Shown piece after piece: positions 1 through 9,477 of a DNA stretch of 64,000 nucleotides (positions are counted from its first letter, which is position 1; each line of letters starts with the position of its first letter). Location: the NCBI RefSeq assembly GCF_003053845.1, contig NZ_QAYG01000001.1:564078-628077 (forward strand), given 5' to 3'. The stretch is from Breoghania corrubedonensis. GTDB taxonomy: Bacteria; Pseudomonadota; Alphaproteobacteria; Rhizobiales; Stappiaceae. The notes beneath the pieces were generated by a model. It saw only the letters and a list, made by a program, of their open reading frames with translations, searched no databases and was not told the origin of the DNA. The position numbers and the translations under genes are program-made.

Positions 1-159
1 GGCGAGCACGTCGTTGTCGATTTTCATCGTGACCACTTCGCGGCCCGCCGGGATCGGGTTGCGCTTGAGGACGGGCGTTTCCGGGGCGGGCTTGGTCGTG
101 ACTTTCTTGAACATCGCCTCGGCCTGATCCTTGGCGGAGGTATAGCGGTGGGAAGCCAT
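1..159 (-). CDS. Partial BrnA-like small protein (N-terminal 53 residues)
   Basis: The gene reads leftward and runs off the window edge, so only the N-terminus is visible. It begins MASHRYTSAKDQAEAMFKKV and the visible part ends in a VVTMKIDNDVLA segment. That resembles the start of the BrnA antitoxin-type ribbon-helix-helix domain (usual pattern V/I-T-x-R/K-I/L-D-x-D-V-L). No BrnT-like toxin gene is visible to its right. The missing C-terminus would decide between a BrnA antitoxin and an unrelated small protein, so the family call is tentative while the coding call is fairly good. Confidence 0.5.
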   Translation of the reverse strand, partial: MASHRYTSAKDQAEAMFKKVTTKPAPETPVLKRNPIPAGREVVTMKIDNDVLA

Positions 160-371
160 CGCGGGTTTTCCGATTCTTCTTGTGGTGAAGGGTTCGCCAT
201 CATGTCACAGGCATCGCGTCGGCGATATGGCGAGGCCAACGCAACCTGTGCTGAAAGTACCGGAACAACTTTAACAGTCTCCCGCCGAGCTGCCTTGCTC
301 GCCCCGGACAGGCCTGCCCCGCTGGCCGGTCATTGTGACTTGCCAGGCCCCGGGCGCGGCGGAGGTCCTCT

Positions 372-1919
372 TCACGCCCACCACTTCTCCACCTTCTCCA
401 ATGCCTTCCATCTGGCCTTGGCCGCGGCCCAGGCATGGTCCGCATTGGCCTGGTGCCACCCCATGACGTAGCCGGCGGCCAGCAGCCCCTTGTCCCGGTC
501 GGTGCGCGAGCCCGGGTCGATATCGATCAGTTTGCGGGCCATGGCGACATCGTTCAGATAGCCGAAAACATCCTGCAACGCCTTCAGCTCCGCCACAAAC
601 GGCTTCAGTTTCCTTGGCTTGGCGAGGCCGGCAAAGAACTCTACCGCATAGCGCAGGCTCTTGAGCTTCTTGCGCAGCGCATGACGTTGTTCGATGTTGA
701 GTTTCTGAAGCTTCGCGGCCCCCTTCACGCAGGACTTCCAGCGCCTTTCGAGGGCCGATGCGGCAAAATCCGCGACCGGCTGCGCCAACAGGGCCGTCTG
801 GTCGATATTTTCCGTCAGCCAGCCTCGTGTTTCCGCGTAACGGCCGAGATCGAGCAGGAAAGCGTTGAGCGATGGTTCCGACAGGCCGGCAATCACATTC
901 GCCCGCGTCTTCACGCGCCGTGCCTCAAGTGTCGCGATCAGCGCCTTGGCGCCATCCGGGGCCCGGGAGGCGGCCGGTTGCACGATATCGGAAATGATCA
1001 CATCGGCATCGCGCAAGCCCCCCACCAGCTGCCCGATGCGCTTTGCCTCGGCATCCAGACGGTGGGTCTCGGCCGTATCGGCAAGCGGCGCAAACACCGT
1101 GAAGGCCGAACGCAGCCGGCGCAGCGCCACGCGAAGCTGGTGCGGCCCTTCCGGATCATCGCCGGCAATGGTCGCCAGCCGGTTATGGGCGATACGATCG
1201 AGGCACGCGCGCAGGATGTCTGCGTAAGCCTCCTCGGCGGTCATTTCAGCCGCCATTCGGTGTACGAGCCCTGTCTGCGGTGCGAACGGATCGGGTTTTT
1301 CGCCCCTGGCCAGCCTGTAGCCTCGCGCCGCCTTGCTCAGCGGGGAAAACCGAATTGGCCCGTCATCGAACAGGAGGCGCGCGACCTCATAGAGCGCGCC
1401 AAGCGAACCGGTGAGGAGTTCCAGTTCCGCCTCCAGAAGCGGCAAGGTGCGCTCGCCGGCAACAATCTCGCCACTATCGAGCGCAAACTCGACGTCCCCT
1501 TCCTCGACCTTCAGGGTCCGGATCGTGCGGCGCATGCGCGTCTCGAAACGCGCCAGAAGCGGCGCTTCACCGATCCGGCGGACAATCTCCCGAGCGACCT
1601 CGGGGGCGCTGATCATGTCGAGATGCGGCTCGGCGCCGGGAACAGAGACCTCCAGTTCCATCGGCGTCGACAGGCCGGCGCGAACCGCCTTGCCCTGCTT
1701 GACCGTCTGGATCCACTTGCGCCCGTCTTTCCTAACCCTGAGAGAAAGACCGGCGTTGAACAGCGCATCGTCCGCGGTATCGTAATATATGGAGAGCAGC
1801 GTGCGAGTCGTGGCGCGGCCGACAGTGAGTTCACGCAGGGCTGCGTGATTGCGCAGACGGTCTATTTCGGCTGGCTGCAGTTCGAACTTCAGTTCGGCTT
1901 CCATGTTCGACGCAGACAT
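372..1919 (-). CDS. CYTH-CHAD domain protein (triphosphatase / polyphosphate-binding)
   Basis: The protein has 515 residues. The N-terminal CYTH domain starts with the diagnostic ExExK motif (E7-A-E9-L-K11) used for metal-dependent triphosphate hydrolysis. The C-terminal half, from about residue 230, is a CHAD domain: helical, rich in His/Arg (HQLRVALRRLRSAF; HALRKKLKSLRYAVEFF), a polyphosphate-binding module. The likely role is inorganic triphosphatase or polyphosphate-granule association. I chose the ATG at 1919 (MSASNMEAEL) because the CYTH domain begins immediately after it; upstream in-frame codons add low-complexity sequence only. It is divergent from the adenine deaminase gene, with about 150 bp between them. 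Confidence 0.87.
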   Translation of the reverse strand: MSASNMEAELKFELQPAEIDRLRNHAALRELTVGRATTRTLLSIYYDTADDALFNAGLSLRVRKDGRKWIQTVKQGKAVRAGLSTPMELEVSVPGAEPHLDMISAPEVAREIVRRIGEAPLLARFETRMRRTIRTLKVEEGDVEFALDSGEIVAGERTLPLLEAELELLTGSLGALYEVARLLFDDGPIRFSPLSKAARGYRLARGEKPDPFAPQTGLVHRMAAEMTAEEAYADILRACLDRIAHNRLATIAGDDPEGPHQLRVALRRLRSAFTVFAPLADTAETHRLDAEAKRIGQLVGGLRDADVIISDIVQPAASRAPDGAKALIATLEARRVKTRANVIAGLSEPSLNAFLLDLGRYAETRGWLTENIDQTALLAQPVADFAASALERRWKSCVKGAAKLQKLNIEQRHALRKKLKSLRYAVEFFAGLAKPRKLKPFVAELKALQDVFGYLNDVAMARKLIDIDPGSRTDRDKGLLAAGYVMGWHQANADHAWAAAKARWKALEKVEKWWA

Positions 1920-2073
1920 CGTACGGAACTCCCCAAATACGCAGGATCGAAAAGACCCGGCGAAGACTAGTATCCGCCAAGGCCCCGTCCAAGCCCGCAT
2001 TTCCATGACGGGCCAGATAGCCGGCTAAGTATTTATGCAGAAAATGGGCAACAAGCGCCTGGAAGGAGCCATC

Positions 2074-3792
2074 ATGGTGCATGACGAGAGTTTCCTGAAG
2101 CGGGCGATCGCGGCCGGCAAGGGCGCTGAAAAAGCCGATCTGGTGCTGAAAAACGTGACCTTGCTCAGCGTCATCGATGGATCGCTGACGCCGACCGACA
2201 TCGCCATCGTCGGCGATCGGATCGTCGGCACGCATGCCACATACGAGGGCTTGCGCGAAATCGACGCAGCCGGCCGTATTGCCGTGCCGGGCTTCATCGA
2301 CACCCACCTGCACGTGGAATCGTCTCTCGTGACCCCGCACGAGTTCGACCGCTGTGTGCTGCCGCACGGGGTCACCACCGCCATCTGCGATCCGCACGAA
2401 ATCGCCAATGTGCTGGGCGCTGAGGGCATACGTTATTTTCTGGCGTGCGCCGAAGCCGTGGTGATGGATCTCAGGGTGCAGCTTTCCTCCTGCGTGCCGG
2501 CGACGGCTTTCGAAACGTCAGGCGCGCGGCTGGAAATCGCGGATCTCCTGCCGTTTGCCGACCACCCGAAGGTGATCGGGCTTGCCGAGTTCATGAACTT
2601 CCCGGGCGTGCTTGCCGGCGACGACACAGTGCTGGCCAAGCTCGCGGCCTTCCAGGGCGGCCATATCGACGGACATTCGCCGCTGCTGTCCGGCCTCGAT
2701 CTGAACGGCTATCTCGCGGCGCGCATTCGCACCGACCACGAGGCGACAAACGCCCGCGAGGGACGCGAGAAACTCGCCAAGGGCATGAGCGTGCTGATCC
2801 GCGAGGGCTCCGTTTCAAAGGATCTGGAGGCGCTGAAGGGACTGGTGGACGCGAACACCTCGTCCTTCATGGCGCTGTGCACGGATGACCGCAATCCGCT
2901 CGACATCGCCGAGGAAGGCCATCTCGACCACATGATCGGGCGACTGATCGCCGATCTCAAGACGCGGGATGTGCCGCTCCATCATGCCTACCGGGTGGCG
3001 AGCTGGTCGGCGGCGAACGTGTTCGGGCTGCGCGACCGCGGGATGCTGGCGCCGGGCTGGCGGGCCGATATCGTGCTGCTGGACGATGTCGAGAAGTGCC
3101 ACGTTCATTCGGTGGTCGCCGGCGGGCGCCCCGTCGAAACGGAGGCGTTTGCCGCACGCAAGTCCGTCGCTCCCGTGGGACTTTCGAGCATGAAGGCGAA
3201 ACCCGTGACGGCCGACAGCTTCAAGGTGCCCGCGCAGAACGGACCGACACCGGTGATCGGCGTCAAGGCCGGACTGATCCTCACCGAGCACCGCGAGATG
3301 CATCTGCCGGTGCATGAGGGCGGCGCTTCGATCGATACAGATCAGGACGCGATCAAGGTCGCCGTCGTGGCGCGGCATGGCATCAACGACAATATCGGCC
3401 GGGGCTTCGTCACTGGCTTCGGCCTGAAGCGCGGGGCGATCGCGTCCTCCGTCGGCCATGACAGTCACAATATCTGTGTGGTCGGCGCCGACGAAGCGGA
3501 CATGGCGGTCGCCGTCAACCGGCTGATCGCGCTGAAGGGCGGCTTCGTGGTGGCTGAGGGCGGCGTGGTGCGGGCGGAACTGGCGCTGCCCATCGCCGGG
3601 CTCATGTCACACCTGCCATTCGGGCAGGTACACAATGCGCTTCTTGTGCTGCGCGCAGCGGCGCGGGAACTCGGCTGCACCTTGCCCGAACCGTTCCTTC
3701 AGGTCGCGTTCCTGCCCCTGCCGGTGATCCCGCATCTGAAAATCACCGACTTCGGCATGTTCGATGTGGACCGCTTCGCGCTCATCGAGTGA
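2074..3792 (+). CDS. ade: Adenine deaminase
   Basis: Hydrolyses adenine to hypoxanthine and ammonia in purine salvage, in the cytoplasm. The protein has 572 residues, the usual Ade length. It carries the amidohydrolase metal motif [12 protein letters not shown] (H78, H80, E82), the [11 protein letters not shown] segment around residue 106, a DGHSPLLSG segment and the C-terminal [11 protein letters not shown] segment typical of Ade. The start at 2074 (MVHDES) is supported by GGAAGGAG ending 5 bases upstream; an in-frame ATG at 2035 lacks this. Not to be confused with the adenosine-deaminase-fold enzyme at 45340-46335. Confidence 0.93.
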   Translation: MVHDESFLKRAIAAGKGAEKADLVLKNVTLLSVIDGSLTPTDIAIVGDRIVGTHATYEGLREIDAAGRIAVPGFIDTHLHVESSLVTPHEFDRCVLPHGVTTAICDPHEIANVLGAEGIRYFLACAEAVVMDLRVQLSSCVPATAFETSGARLEIADLLPFADHPKVIGLAEFMNFPGVLAGDDTVLAKLAAFQGGHIDGHSPLLSGLDLNGYLAARIRTDHEATNAREGREKLAKGMSVLIREGSVSKDLEALKGLVDANTSSFMALCTDDRNPLDIAEEGHLDHMIGRLIADLKTRDVPLHHAYRVASWSAANVFGLRDRGMLAPGWRADIVLLDDVEKCHVHSVVAGGRPVETEAFAARKSVAPVGLSSMKAKPVTADSFKVPAQNGPTPVIGVKAGLILTEHREMHLPVHEGGASIDTDQDAIKVAVVARHGINDNIGRGFVTGFGLKRGAIASSVGHDSHNICVVGADEADMAVAVNRLIALKGGFVVAEGGVVRAELALPIAGLMSHLPFGQVHNALLVLRAAARELGCTLPEPFLQVAFLPLPVIPHLKITDFGMFDVDRFALIE

Positions 3793-3806
3793 GCCCCCTT
3801 AGTGCC

Positions 3807-4514
3807 TTACTCCCCGCTTTCACCCTCCTCTACCATCGCACGCAGTCGCGCGATGTCGATAATCTCGAGGTCGCGGCCGGCGCGAGACAGAACACCCTGC
3901 CGCGCGAGGCTGCCGATTTCGCGCGTAACGGCCTCGCGGTGGGTGGAAACGCGCACCGCCAGATCGCCATGGGTGGGAAAGCGGGGGATCAGAACGCGCA
4001 CCGCGTCATCGGGCGGATCACCGGCAAGCCGCAGGATTTCCGACTGGATGCGGGTCTTGACGGACAATGTGGAGAAGGCGAAGACCCGCGCCGTGAGCTC
4101 GCGGACCTGGGAGACCAGATGGCGGGCGACGGCTTCCATGACACACGGCTCGTCCCGCATCGCCATGCGAAAGATCTCCGCCGGCAACCGCGCGACGACG
4201 CAGGCACTGGACGCTTCAACGCGGGCGGAGCGGGGTGCATGGTCGATGGCGGCCAGTTCTCCAAAAATGTCGCCCGCTTCGATGATGCGAAACGCGACAG
4301 CCTTGCCTGTGCGCGAATAGAGCATCACCCGCGCCGTGCCGCTTGCCAGGAAATAGACGTCGTCGTGATCATCGAGATAGGGAACGATCTCCTCACCGTC
4401 GTCGTAGGCGCTCCAGTGGCAGGCCGCAGACAGCCGATCCAGCGCCCCTTTCGACAGTTTTTCGAAGATCCCAAAGGACCGCAGACTGCGGCCACACTGC
4501 CCCACCGATTTCAC
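3807..4514 (-). CDS. Crp/Fnr-family transcriptional regulator
   Basis: A 235-residue regulator from the GTG at 4514. It has a cyclic-nucleotide-binding-type beta-roll (AGDIFGELAAIDHAPRSARVEA is the conserved centre; split here as AGDIFGELAAID and HAPRSARVEA) and a C-terminal winged helix-turn-helix with recognition helix VSTHREAVTREIGSL. There is no N-terminal four-cysteine cluster, so it is not an oxygen-sensing Fnr with an iron-sulfur cluster. An in-frame ATG exists at 4628, but it abuts the 14-bp hairpin at 4629-4666 and has no ribosome-binding site, whereas GTG 4514 has GAAGAGGGG upstream and gives the normal family length. Target genes and effector are unknown. It converges on ade with a 14-bp gap. 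Confidence 0.85.
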   Translation of the reverse strand: MKSVGQCGRSLRSFGIFEKLSKGALDRLSAACHWSAYDDGEEIVPYLDDHDDVYFLASGTARVMLYSRTGKAVAFRIIEAGDIFGELAAIDHAPRSARVEASSACVVARLPAEIFRMAMRDEPCVMEAVARHLVSQVRELTARVFAFSTLSVKTRIQSEILRLAGDPPDDAVRVLIPRFPTHGDLAVRVSTHREAVTREIGSLARQGVLSRAGRDLEIIDIARLRAMVEEGESGE

Positions 4515-4628
4515 GACGCGCCCCTCTTCACGTTCTGGCAAGGGCGCGCCGGCCCGCCACGACAAACGTGACCTGAAGAATACGCCAAGATCGACGCAAA
4601 CGGAATCGTCGTTATGGTGGAAAGACAT

Positions 4629-4666
4629 GCACTGGCACCGTGAGACCGGCCCCACGGTGCCAGTGC
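4629..4666 (-). terminator. Perfect 14-bp inverted repeat, probable terminator of opgC
   Basis: The arms GCACTGGCACCGTG (4629-4642) and CACGGTGCCAGTGC (4653-4666) are perfectly complementary around a 10-nt loop. The repeat lies 11 bp past the opgC stop codon. Reading leftward, the stem is followed by a pyrimidine-rich TGTCTTTCC rather than a pure T run, so it may be an imperfect intrinsic terminator or an mRNA-stabilising hairpin. Confidence 0.6.
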
Positions 4667-4677
4667 TGATGACAGGC

Positions 4678-5952
4678 CTATTCAGCCGCGGTCGCCGCCG
4701 CCGGCTCGGACGAGTGCGCGCGGTGCGGGACCGCCTGCTGCTTGTGGGGTTTCTTCGCCCAGGGCGCCTGCTTGAACCAGCCAACCACATAGGCGGTAGC
4801 GATCAGTATCGCGAAGCCAACGAGATTGGAGACGATCTGGCCCATATAGTCTTCGGTGGAGACCTGATCGCGCACGATGGCAATCGCTTGCGCCGCCACA
4901 AGGCTCATCAGGAACACGGCGAGCGACTGTTGACCGACCTTCTGAACGATGCGAACGAAGACGCCCCAGGCCCCGCTGCCCCTGAGCCGTGCGCCCGCCT
5001 CGCCTGCCGCGATCCACGCGAGATAGGCGAGCGAGAGGAAGTGGACATAGCGCAGGATGCCGAAATGGGTCTTGTCGGTGACAGGCAGAATCGCGCGCGC
5101 CATTTCCAGCAATTCCGGCACCGCCCCGAGAATGCGGAAATAGGCAAACGGCACGGTCGCGATGACGACGAGGGCCGCCACCACGGCGAGCCGCCTGGAA
5201 ACCGGCGGAGGCGCGAGCCAGCCGCGCATGAAGGCGAAACCGGTGAAAAAGCAAAGCTGCCAGGCAAAGGGGTTGAAGAACCACGGCCGGTTCGACCAGG
5301 GCTCGGCCGGCAGGTCGATCAGACGGAAATTGGCGACAAGCCACATCACCACCACGGCCGCCATGGCAAGTCCCGGCCCGCCAATGCGCCTGAGACCCAT
5401 GACGATGGGCACCATCGCCAGAATGGCGATGTACATGGGCAGGATGTCGAAATAGTTCGGCACGTAGGTGAGTGTCAGGAATGCCGGCAGGTTCACGGCC
5501 GGATTGTCGAAGAAATAGTGCAGGTTGAGCTCGCCGACATAGTCCTTAGCGAACCAGCCCGTCGCATCGGCCGCCGCCAGCATCGAAGCAATGACGAGAA
5601 ACAGGCCGATATGCGCCCAGTAGACCTGCCACATCCGATAGAGAATGCGCGCCGTCCCCATGCGCCAGCCGATGAACTCGAAGACGCGACCGAAGGCGAT
5701 GGCAGACGCCATGCCGGAACAGAAGACAAAGATCTCCGTCGCGTCGGAAAAGCCGAAACGCGCCGGGATCCACAACGCCCCCCAATTGCCCGGCAGGTGC
5801 GCGACGAAGATGATGAACATGCCCAGACCGCGGAAGAAATCGAGCCTCGGATCACGCTGGCGCTGGCCGGGACGGTGATCGCCGGCAAGATCCGGCGCGA
5901 CGTCCGGTGCCGCGTTCGACGCGGCGACAGATAGAGAGGGGGCTTTGTCCAT
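4678..5952 (-). CDS. opgC: OpgC-family membrane protein (glucan succinyltransferase-like)
   Basis: A multi-pass inner-membrane protein of 424 residues with about ten hydrophobic segments. It shows the OpgC signatures near the N-terminus (RDPRLDFFRGLGMFIIF; GFSDATEIFVFCSG). OpgC proteins of this acyltransferase-like family substitute osmoregulated periplasmic glucans, for example with succinate. The chosen start (MDKAPSLSV, ATG 5952) leaves about 45 polar residues before the first membrane helix; an in-frame TTG at 6054 is also open but its ribosome-binding site is only 2 bases away. The exact start is uncertain. No glucan synthase gene is nearby. Confidence 0.86.
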   Translation of the reverse strand: MDKAPSLSVAASNAAPDVAPDLAGDHRPGQRQRDPRLDFFRGLGMFIIFVAHLPGNWGALWIPARFGFSDATEIFVFCSGMASAIAFGRVFEFIGWRMGTARILYRMWQVYWAHIGLFLVIASMLAAADATGWFAKDYVGELNLHYFFDNPAVNLPAFLTLTYVPNYFDILPMYIAILAMVPIVMGLRRIGGPGLAMAAVVVMWLVANFRLIDLPAEPWSNRPWFFNPFAWQLCFFTGFAFMRGWLAPPPVSRRLAVVAALVVIATVPFAYFRILGAVPELLEMARAILPVTDKTHFGILRYVHFLSLAYLAWIAAGEAGARLRGSGAWGVFVRIVQKVGQQSLAVFLMSLVAAQAIAIVRDQVSTEDYMGQIVSNLVGFAILIATAYVVGWFKQAPWAKKPHKQQAVPHRAHSSEPAAATAAE

Positions 5953-6126
5953 TCTGTTCGCGGGAACCTCTGTGTCGGTCGGCCGGCGCACCTCGTCGAA
6001 CGCCTTCTCGGTCCGGCCTGCCACCGGTCCCGCGTCATTGCGGGCGGGGCGCAATCTCCTGCCTCATCCACGCATAGCCGTCAAAGGGTCATTTCGTGAT
6101 CCTTGCGACATATTTGTGGCAATCCT

Positions 6127-7500
6127 TCAGGCAGAACGGCGTGCCGTCGTGGGAGTTCCCTCAGCCAACGCCTGATCGAGCGCGGAAAGGCGACGCGAGG
6201 CGAAACCGTCGCGGCCGCTGCGGTGCGCAAGCCTGTCTTCAAGCAGCCTGCGGGCATCGCGCAACAACCCGGCACGCATCGCCGCCTCTATCATGATCTG
6301 CTCGAAAACATCACGCTGGGCGTGGCTTCCACCCACACTTTGCAGGTTGGGGCGGGCACGGGCAAGGCCACGATAGGCTGCACCGTAGTCGCCATGCTGA
6401 TAGGCCTGAAGCGCCTGCGCACTCGACACGCCAGCCGACGCTGTCACTGCGTCCATGTCACTCAGCGCACGCTCGCCGCTCATGCGCAACCGGCACAAGA
6501 GCTTGTCGACCGCCCCCTCCCGCCGTCCGCCGACCAGGGCCAGCATATAATGGAGATCGGCGAAGACCAGACAGCCGTCCTCCGTCCGCCCGGCGGAGAG
6601 ATCGGCCAGTTCCTGCCAGCGCCCTCCCACATCGACCCCCTCCATTTCCAGACGCGCGAGCAGCGAGGCGCCATTGGAGATATCGCGATAGTCGTCCGTG
6701 TGGTCGTGTCGCACCCGCTCATCGTAGAGCCGCAGCACCTCGTCGATCTCGCCACGATCGAGATGCATCAGCGCCAGGTGCCACCACATGTGATAGCGAA
6801 AATTGTTGCAATGAGCCCAGCCCTGTGGCCGTCCGACAAGCCAGGCGATGCCGCGCTCTCGTTCGCCGCGCATCTCGTACACATGGGCGACCGCGTGAAT
6901 GCCCCAGGCATCGTCGGGCGAATGGGCGACGGCACGCCGACCGACGGCATCCGCTGCCTCGAGATCGCCGGTTTCCTCCAGCGCGAAGGCATGACACCCC
7001 AGGACGTAGCCGTGCGCGGGATGATCTTCGCCATAATGCGGCAAGACGTTTTCGATGGAGCGCCGCATGCCGGTGCTATCGCCCATCATGAAGCGGATGG
7101 CGTGGACGAGCTTCAGCGCCAGGGCATCGCCGGGCCAGGTTTCGAGCACGCGTTCCAGAGCATCACCGGCGGCCAGCGTGCGGCCCTGCAACCAAAGCGC
7201 AAGGCTGTCAAGATAAAGTGTTTCACGGGCTCCCGCCCCGTTTCGTTGACGGATATCTTCCGCCGTGCGATGCGCTTGTCGAGCCGTCTCGACCAGTTCG
7301 CGCCGTCCCATCAGCAGGCAGAACAGCCCGCGGGTAACGGTGGCGAGCAGGAAGTCCGGCTCGCGTGCAATCGCCTCTTGAAGATGATCGGCCGCATCGG
7401 CGGAATGGGTCAGGCAACCGAGGATGGTCCTGTTCCAGGCATCGCGAGCGTCCGGGCTCTCCACCGGCAGATCATAACCGAACATGTCGGATTGGGGCAT
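6127..7500 (-). CDS. Tetratricopeptide repeat protein (TTC38-like)
   Basis: A 457-residue helical, repeat-rich cytoplasmic protein. It contains helix-pair repeats such as ETGDLEAADAVGRRAVAHSP and a His/Trp-rich core (GWAHCNNFRYHMWWHLALMH) characteristic of the TTC38-type TPR family. The family's biochemical role is not established, and nothing catalytic is recognisable. The start at 7500 (MPQSDMFGYDLPVES) is preceded by GAAGGA about 10 bases upstream; an upstream open extension is Arg-rich and looks non-coding. It is divergent from the sulfur permease gene, leaving a 158-bp shared promoter region. Confidence 0.75.
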   Translation of the reverse strand: MPQSDMFGYDLPVESPDARDAWNRTILGCLTHSADAADHLQEAIAREPDFLLATVTRGLFCLLMGRRELVETARQAHRTAEDIRQRNGAGARETLYLDSLALWLQGRTLAAGDALERVLETWPGDALALKLVHAIRFMMGDSTGMRRSIENVLPHYGEDHPAHGYVLGCHAFALEETGDLEAADAVGRRAVAHSPDDAWGIHAVAHVYEMRGERERGIAWLVGRPQGWAHCNNFRYHMWWHLALMHLDRGEIDEVLRLYDERVRHDHTDDYRDISNGASLLARLEMEGVDVGGRWQELADLSAGRTEDGCLVFADLHYMLALVGGRREGAVDKLLCRLRMSGERALSDMDAVTASAGVSSAQALQAYQHGDYGAAYRGLARARPNLQSVGGSHAQRDVFEQIMIEAAMRAGLLRDARRLLEDRLAHRSGRDGFASRRLSALDQALAEGTPTTARRSA

Positions 7501-7658
7501 GCTTCTCAGGTCCTTCGCGGAATATGCGGGGCCGACAATATTCGACGTCCGCCACGTCTTTCGAGCCGCCCGCCGCAGCTTGCTTTCGCGGCGTATCGGA
7601 GAGCGGGAACGGCTCACGTCCTCATGTGCAATCGGGTCAGGGAACCCTCGTTAGACCA

Positions 7659-8858
7659 ATGATTACAAGCAACACACAAGTCCGTGTGCTGGTCGTGTCC
7701 GGCGCGGCAATGGTTTTCGTGACGATCGCCGGCTGGATGGCCGGCGGGTGGCGCGTGGGCATCGGCGCACTGATCGGCATCCTTGCGGGCTTTGCCCTCT
7801 ATCATGCCAGCTTCGGCTTCACCGCCGCCTGGCGCCGCTTCCTGCGCGAGCGTCGCGGCGCCGGACTGAGGGCGCAGTTCGTGCTCATCGTGACGACCAT
7901 CGCGGTGGCCTTTCCGCTGATGCACTACGGTCGCGATTTCGGCATTCCCGTCGGGGGGTTCGTGTTTCCGATCGGAGTCGCCCTCATCGTCGGCGCCTTC
8001 ATGTTCGGCATCGGCATGCAGGTCGCGAATGGCTGCGCATCGGGTACGCTGTTCACTGTCGGCGGCGGTTCAAGCCGCATGGTGGTGACACTCGCGGCCT
8101 TCGTGGCCGGCTCCGTGATCGCGACGGCGCATATTCCGTTCTGGAAATCGCTGCCGGAGGAAAAAGGTTTTTCACTTATCGCGCATTTCGGACCATTCGG
8201 AGCGTTCGTCGTGACCGCCGGGGCACTCGCGATCATCGCGCTCGTCAGCATCCGGCTCGAAAAGCGCGAACATGGATCCGTGGAATCTGCGCGCCACACC
8301 GGATCGTTCCTCGCCGGCCCTTGGTCGCTCATTCTCGGGGCGCTCGCCATCGCGGTGGTTTCGCTCGCAACTCTCGTGGTTCTTGGCCGGCCCTGGGGCA
8401 TCACATCGGGCTTTGCGCTGTGGGGCGCCAAGATTGCCTATGCGATCGGAATCGACGTGACCGACTGGGAATACTGGCGCGGAATGAAGGCGGCCGTTAC
8501 CGATCGCTCGGTCTTCGCGGATGCCACTTCGGTCATGAACTTCGGCATCATCGCAGGTGCCATGGCGGCAGCGGCGCTCGCCGGGAAGTTCCACCCCAAA
8601 CGGTCCATCACCGCGCGTGAAGCGACAACCGCGATCGCCGGCGGCCTGCTGATGGGCTACGGCGCGCGGCTTTCGTTCGGCTGCAACATCGGCGCCTATC
8701 TCGGCGGCATCATCTCCGGGTCGCTGCACGGCTGGATCTGGTTCATTTTCGCGCTTGCCGGCTGTCTCGCCGCGCTGCCGCTGCGTCGCCTCGCAGGCAT
8801 GGATCCGGCCCGCCCGGCAACCACATCCGCACCTGTTGTCGCAACCGTGCAGAAGTGA
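7659..8858 (+). CDS. YeeE/YedE-family thiosulfate/sulfur-compound permease
   Basis: A 399-residue polytopic membrane protein with two pseudo-symmetric halves. Each half carries a Gly-Cys signature: NGCASGTLFTVGGGSSR (Cys126) and GARLSFGCNIGAYLGG plus SGSLHGWIWF near the C-terminus. These Cys residues are the hallmark of YeeE/TsuA-type channels that pass thiosulfate or other reduced sulfur. The ATG at 7659 directly precedes the first hydrophobic helix. It is followed after 84 bp by a DUF302 secreted protein, with a hairpin in between. The substrate is inferred from the family, not shown here. Confidence 0.88.
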   Translation: MITSNTQVRVLVVSGAAMVFVTIAGWMAGGWRVGIGALIGILAGFALYHASFGFTAAWRRFLRERRGAGLRAQFVLIVTTIAVAFPLMHYGRDFGIPVGGFVFPIGVALIVGAFMFGIGMQVANGCASGTLFTVGGGSSRMVVTLAAFVAGSVIATAHIPFWKSLPEEKGFSLIAHFGPFGAFVVTAGALAIIALVSIRLEKREHGSVESARHTGSFLAGPWSLILGALAIAVVSLATLVVLGRPWGITSGFALWGAKIAYAIGIDVTDWEYWRGMKAAVTDRSVFADATSVMNFGIIAGAMAAAALAGKFHPKRSITAREATTAIAGGLLMGYGARLSFGCNIGAYLGGIISGSLHGWIWFIFALAGCLAALPLRRLAGMDPARPATTSAPVVATVQK

Positions 8859-8888
8859 TCGGAATCTTCGCCTATCTTCGGTATACGG

Positions 8889-8924
8889 ATCATCTTTTCG
8901 CCTCCCAAGGGGTGAAAAGATGAT
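8889..8924 (+). terminator. 11-bp hairpin between the sulfur permease and DUF302 genes
   Basis: The arms ATCATCTTTTC (8889-8899) and GAAAAGATGAT (8914-8924) are perfect, with a 14-nt loop, followed by TCTTTCTC. It ends 18 bp before the next start codon. It could be a terminator/attenuator of the permease or an operator-like dyad for the DUF302 gene. Confidence 0.4.
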
Positions 8925-8942
8925 TCTTTCTCGGAGACGACC

Positions 8943-9461
8943 ATGCGTATCATCGCCCTTGCCCTGGCAGCCCTCTTGACGATGGGCACAGTCGGCGCCT
9001 CGGCGGCCCCGGTCTGGCCCAAACGTGCTGGCTGGATCATCCAGCCAACGCCCTACAGCTTCGACGATCTGACCGATCGGCTGAAGAAGGCCATCGCGGG
9101 CGAGAAGATGAACCTTGTCACCCAGGCCAGCGCTTCCGACGGCGCGCGCGCGCAGGGGATCGACATTCCCGGCAACCGGGTCTTCGGCGTTTTCCGCAAC
9201 GACTATGCCCGGCGCATGCTGGCCGCCTCTCTCGCCGCCGGCATCGAGGCGCCGGTGCGTTTCTACGTGACGCAGAACCTCGATGGCACGGCGACGCTCG
9301 CCTACAAGACGCCACACATGGTCTTCAAGCCATATTTCGAAGATGGCGGGGATGACTTGCGCGCGGTCGCGGATGAACTCGATGACGTCTTCAAGGCAAT
9401 CGCGGTGCGCGCGATCCGGCCGGAGGGGCCGGATGAAACCGAAACCTCCCGCCAGAACTGA
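8943..9461 (+). CDS. Secreted DUF302-domain protein
   Basis: A 172-residue protein with a clear Sec signal peptide (MRIIALALAALLTMGTVGASA, cleavage near A22). A DUF302 domain occupies most of the mature part (KAIAGEKMNLVTQASAS; GNRVFGVFRNDYARRML; APVRFYVTQNLDGTATLAYK). DUF302 proteins are small periplasmic or cytoplasmic proteins of unresolved function that often accompany redox and sulfur genes. CGGAGACG just upstream provides the ribosome-binding site. Position right after the YeeE-type permease suggests a periplasmic accessory role in sulfur handling; this is inference only. Confidence 0.82.
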   Translation: MRIIALALAALLTMGTVGASAAPVWPKRAGWIIQPTPYSFDDLTDRLKKAIAGEKMNLVTQASASDGARAQGIDIPGNRVFGVFRNDYARRMLAASLAAGIEAPVRFYVTQNLDGTATLAYKTPHMVFKPYFEDGGDDLRAVADELDDVFKAIAVRAIRPEGPDETETSRQN

Positions 9462-9477
9462 GTTTCACGCGCGCATT

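Noticed and set aside
435-1970. Long open frame on the + strand, 511 codons
   Set aside because: It is the antisense shadow of the CYTH-CHAD gene, whose ExExK and CHAD motifs are clear; no protein features on the other strand.
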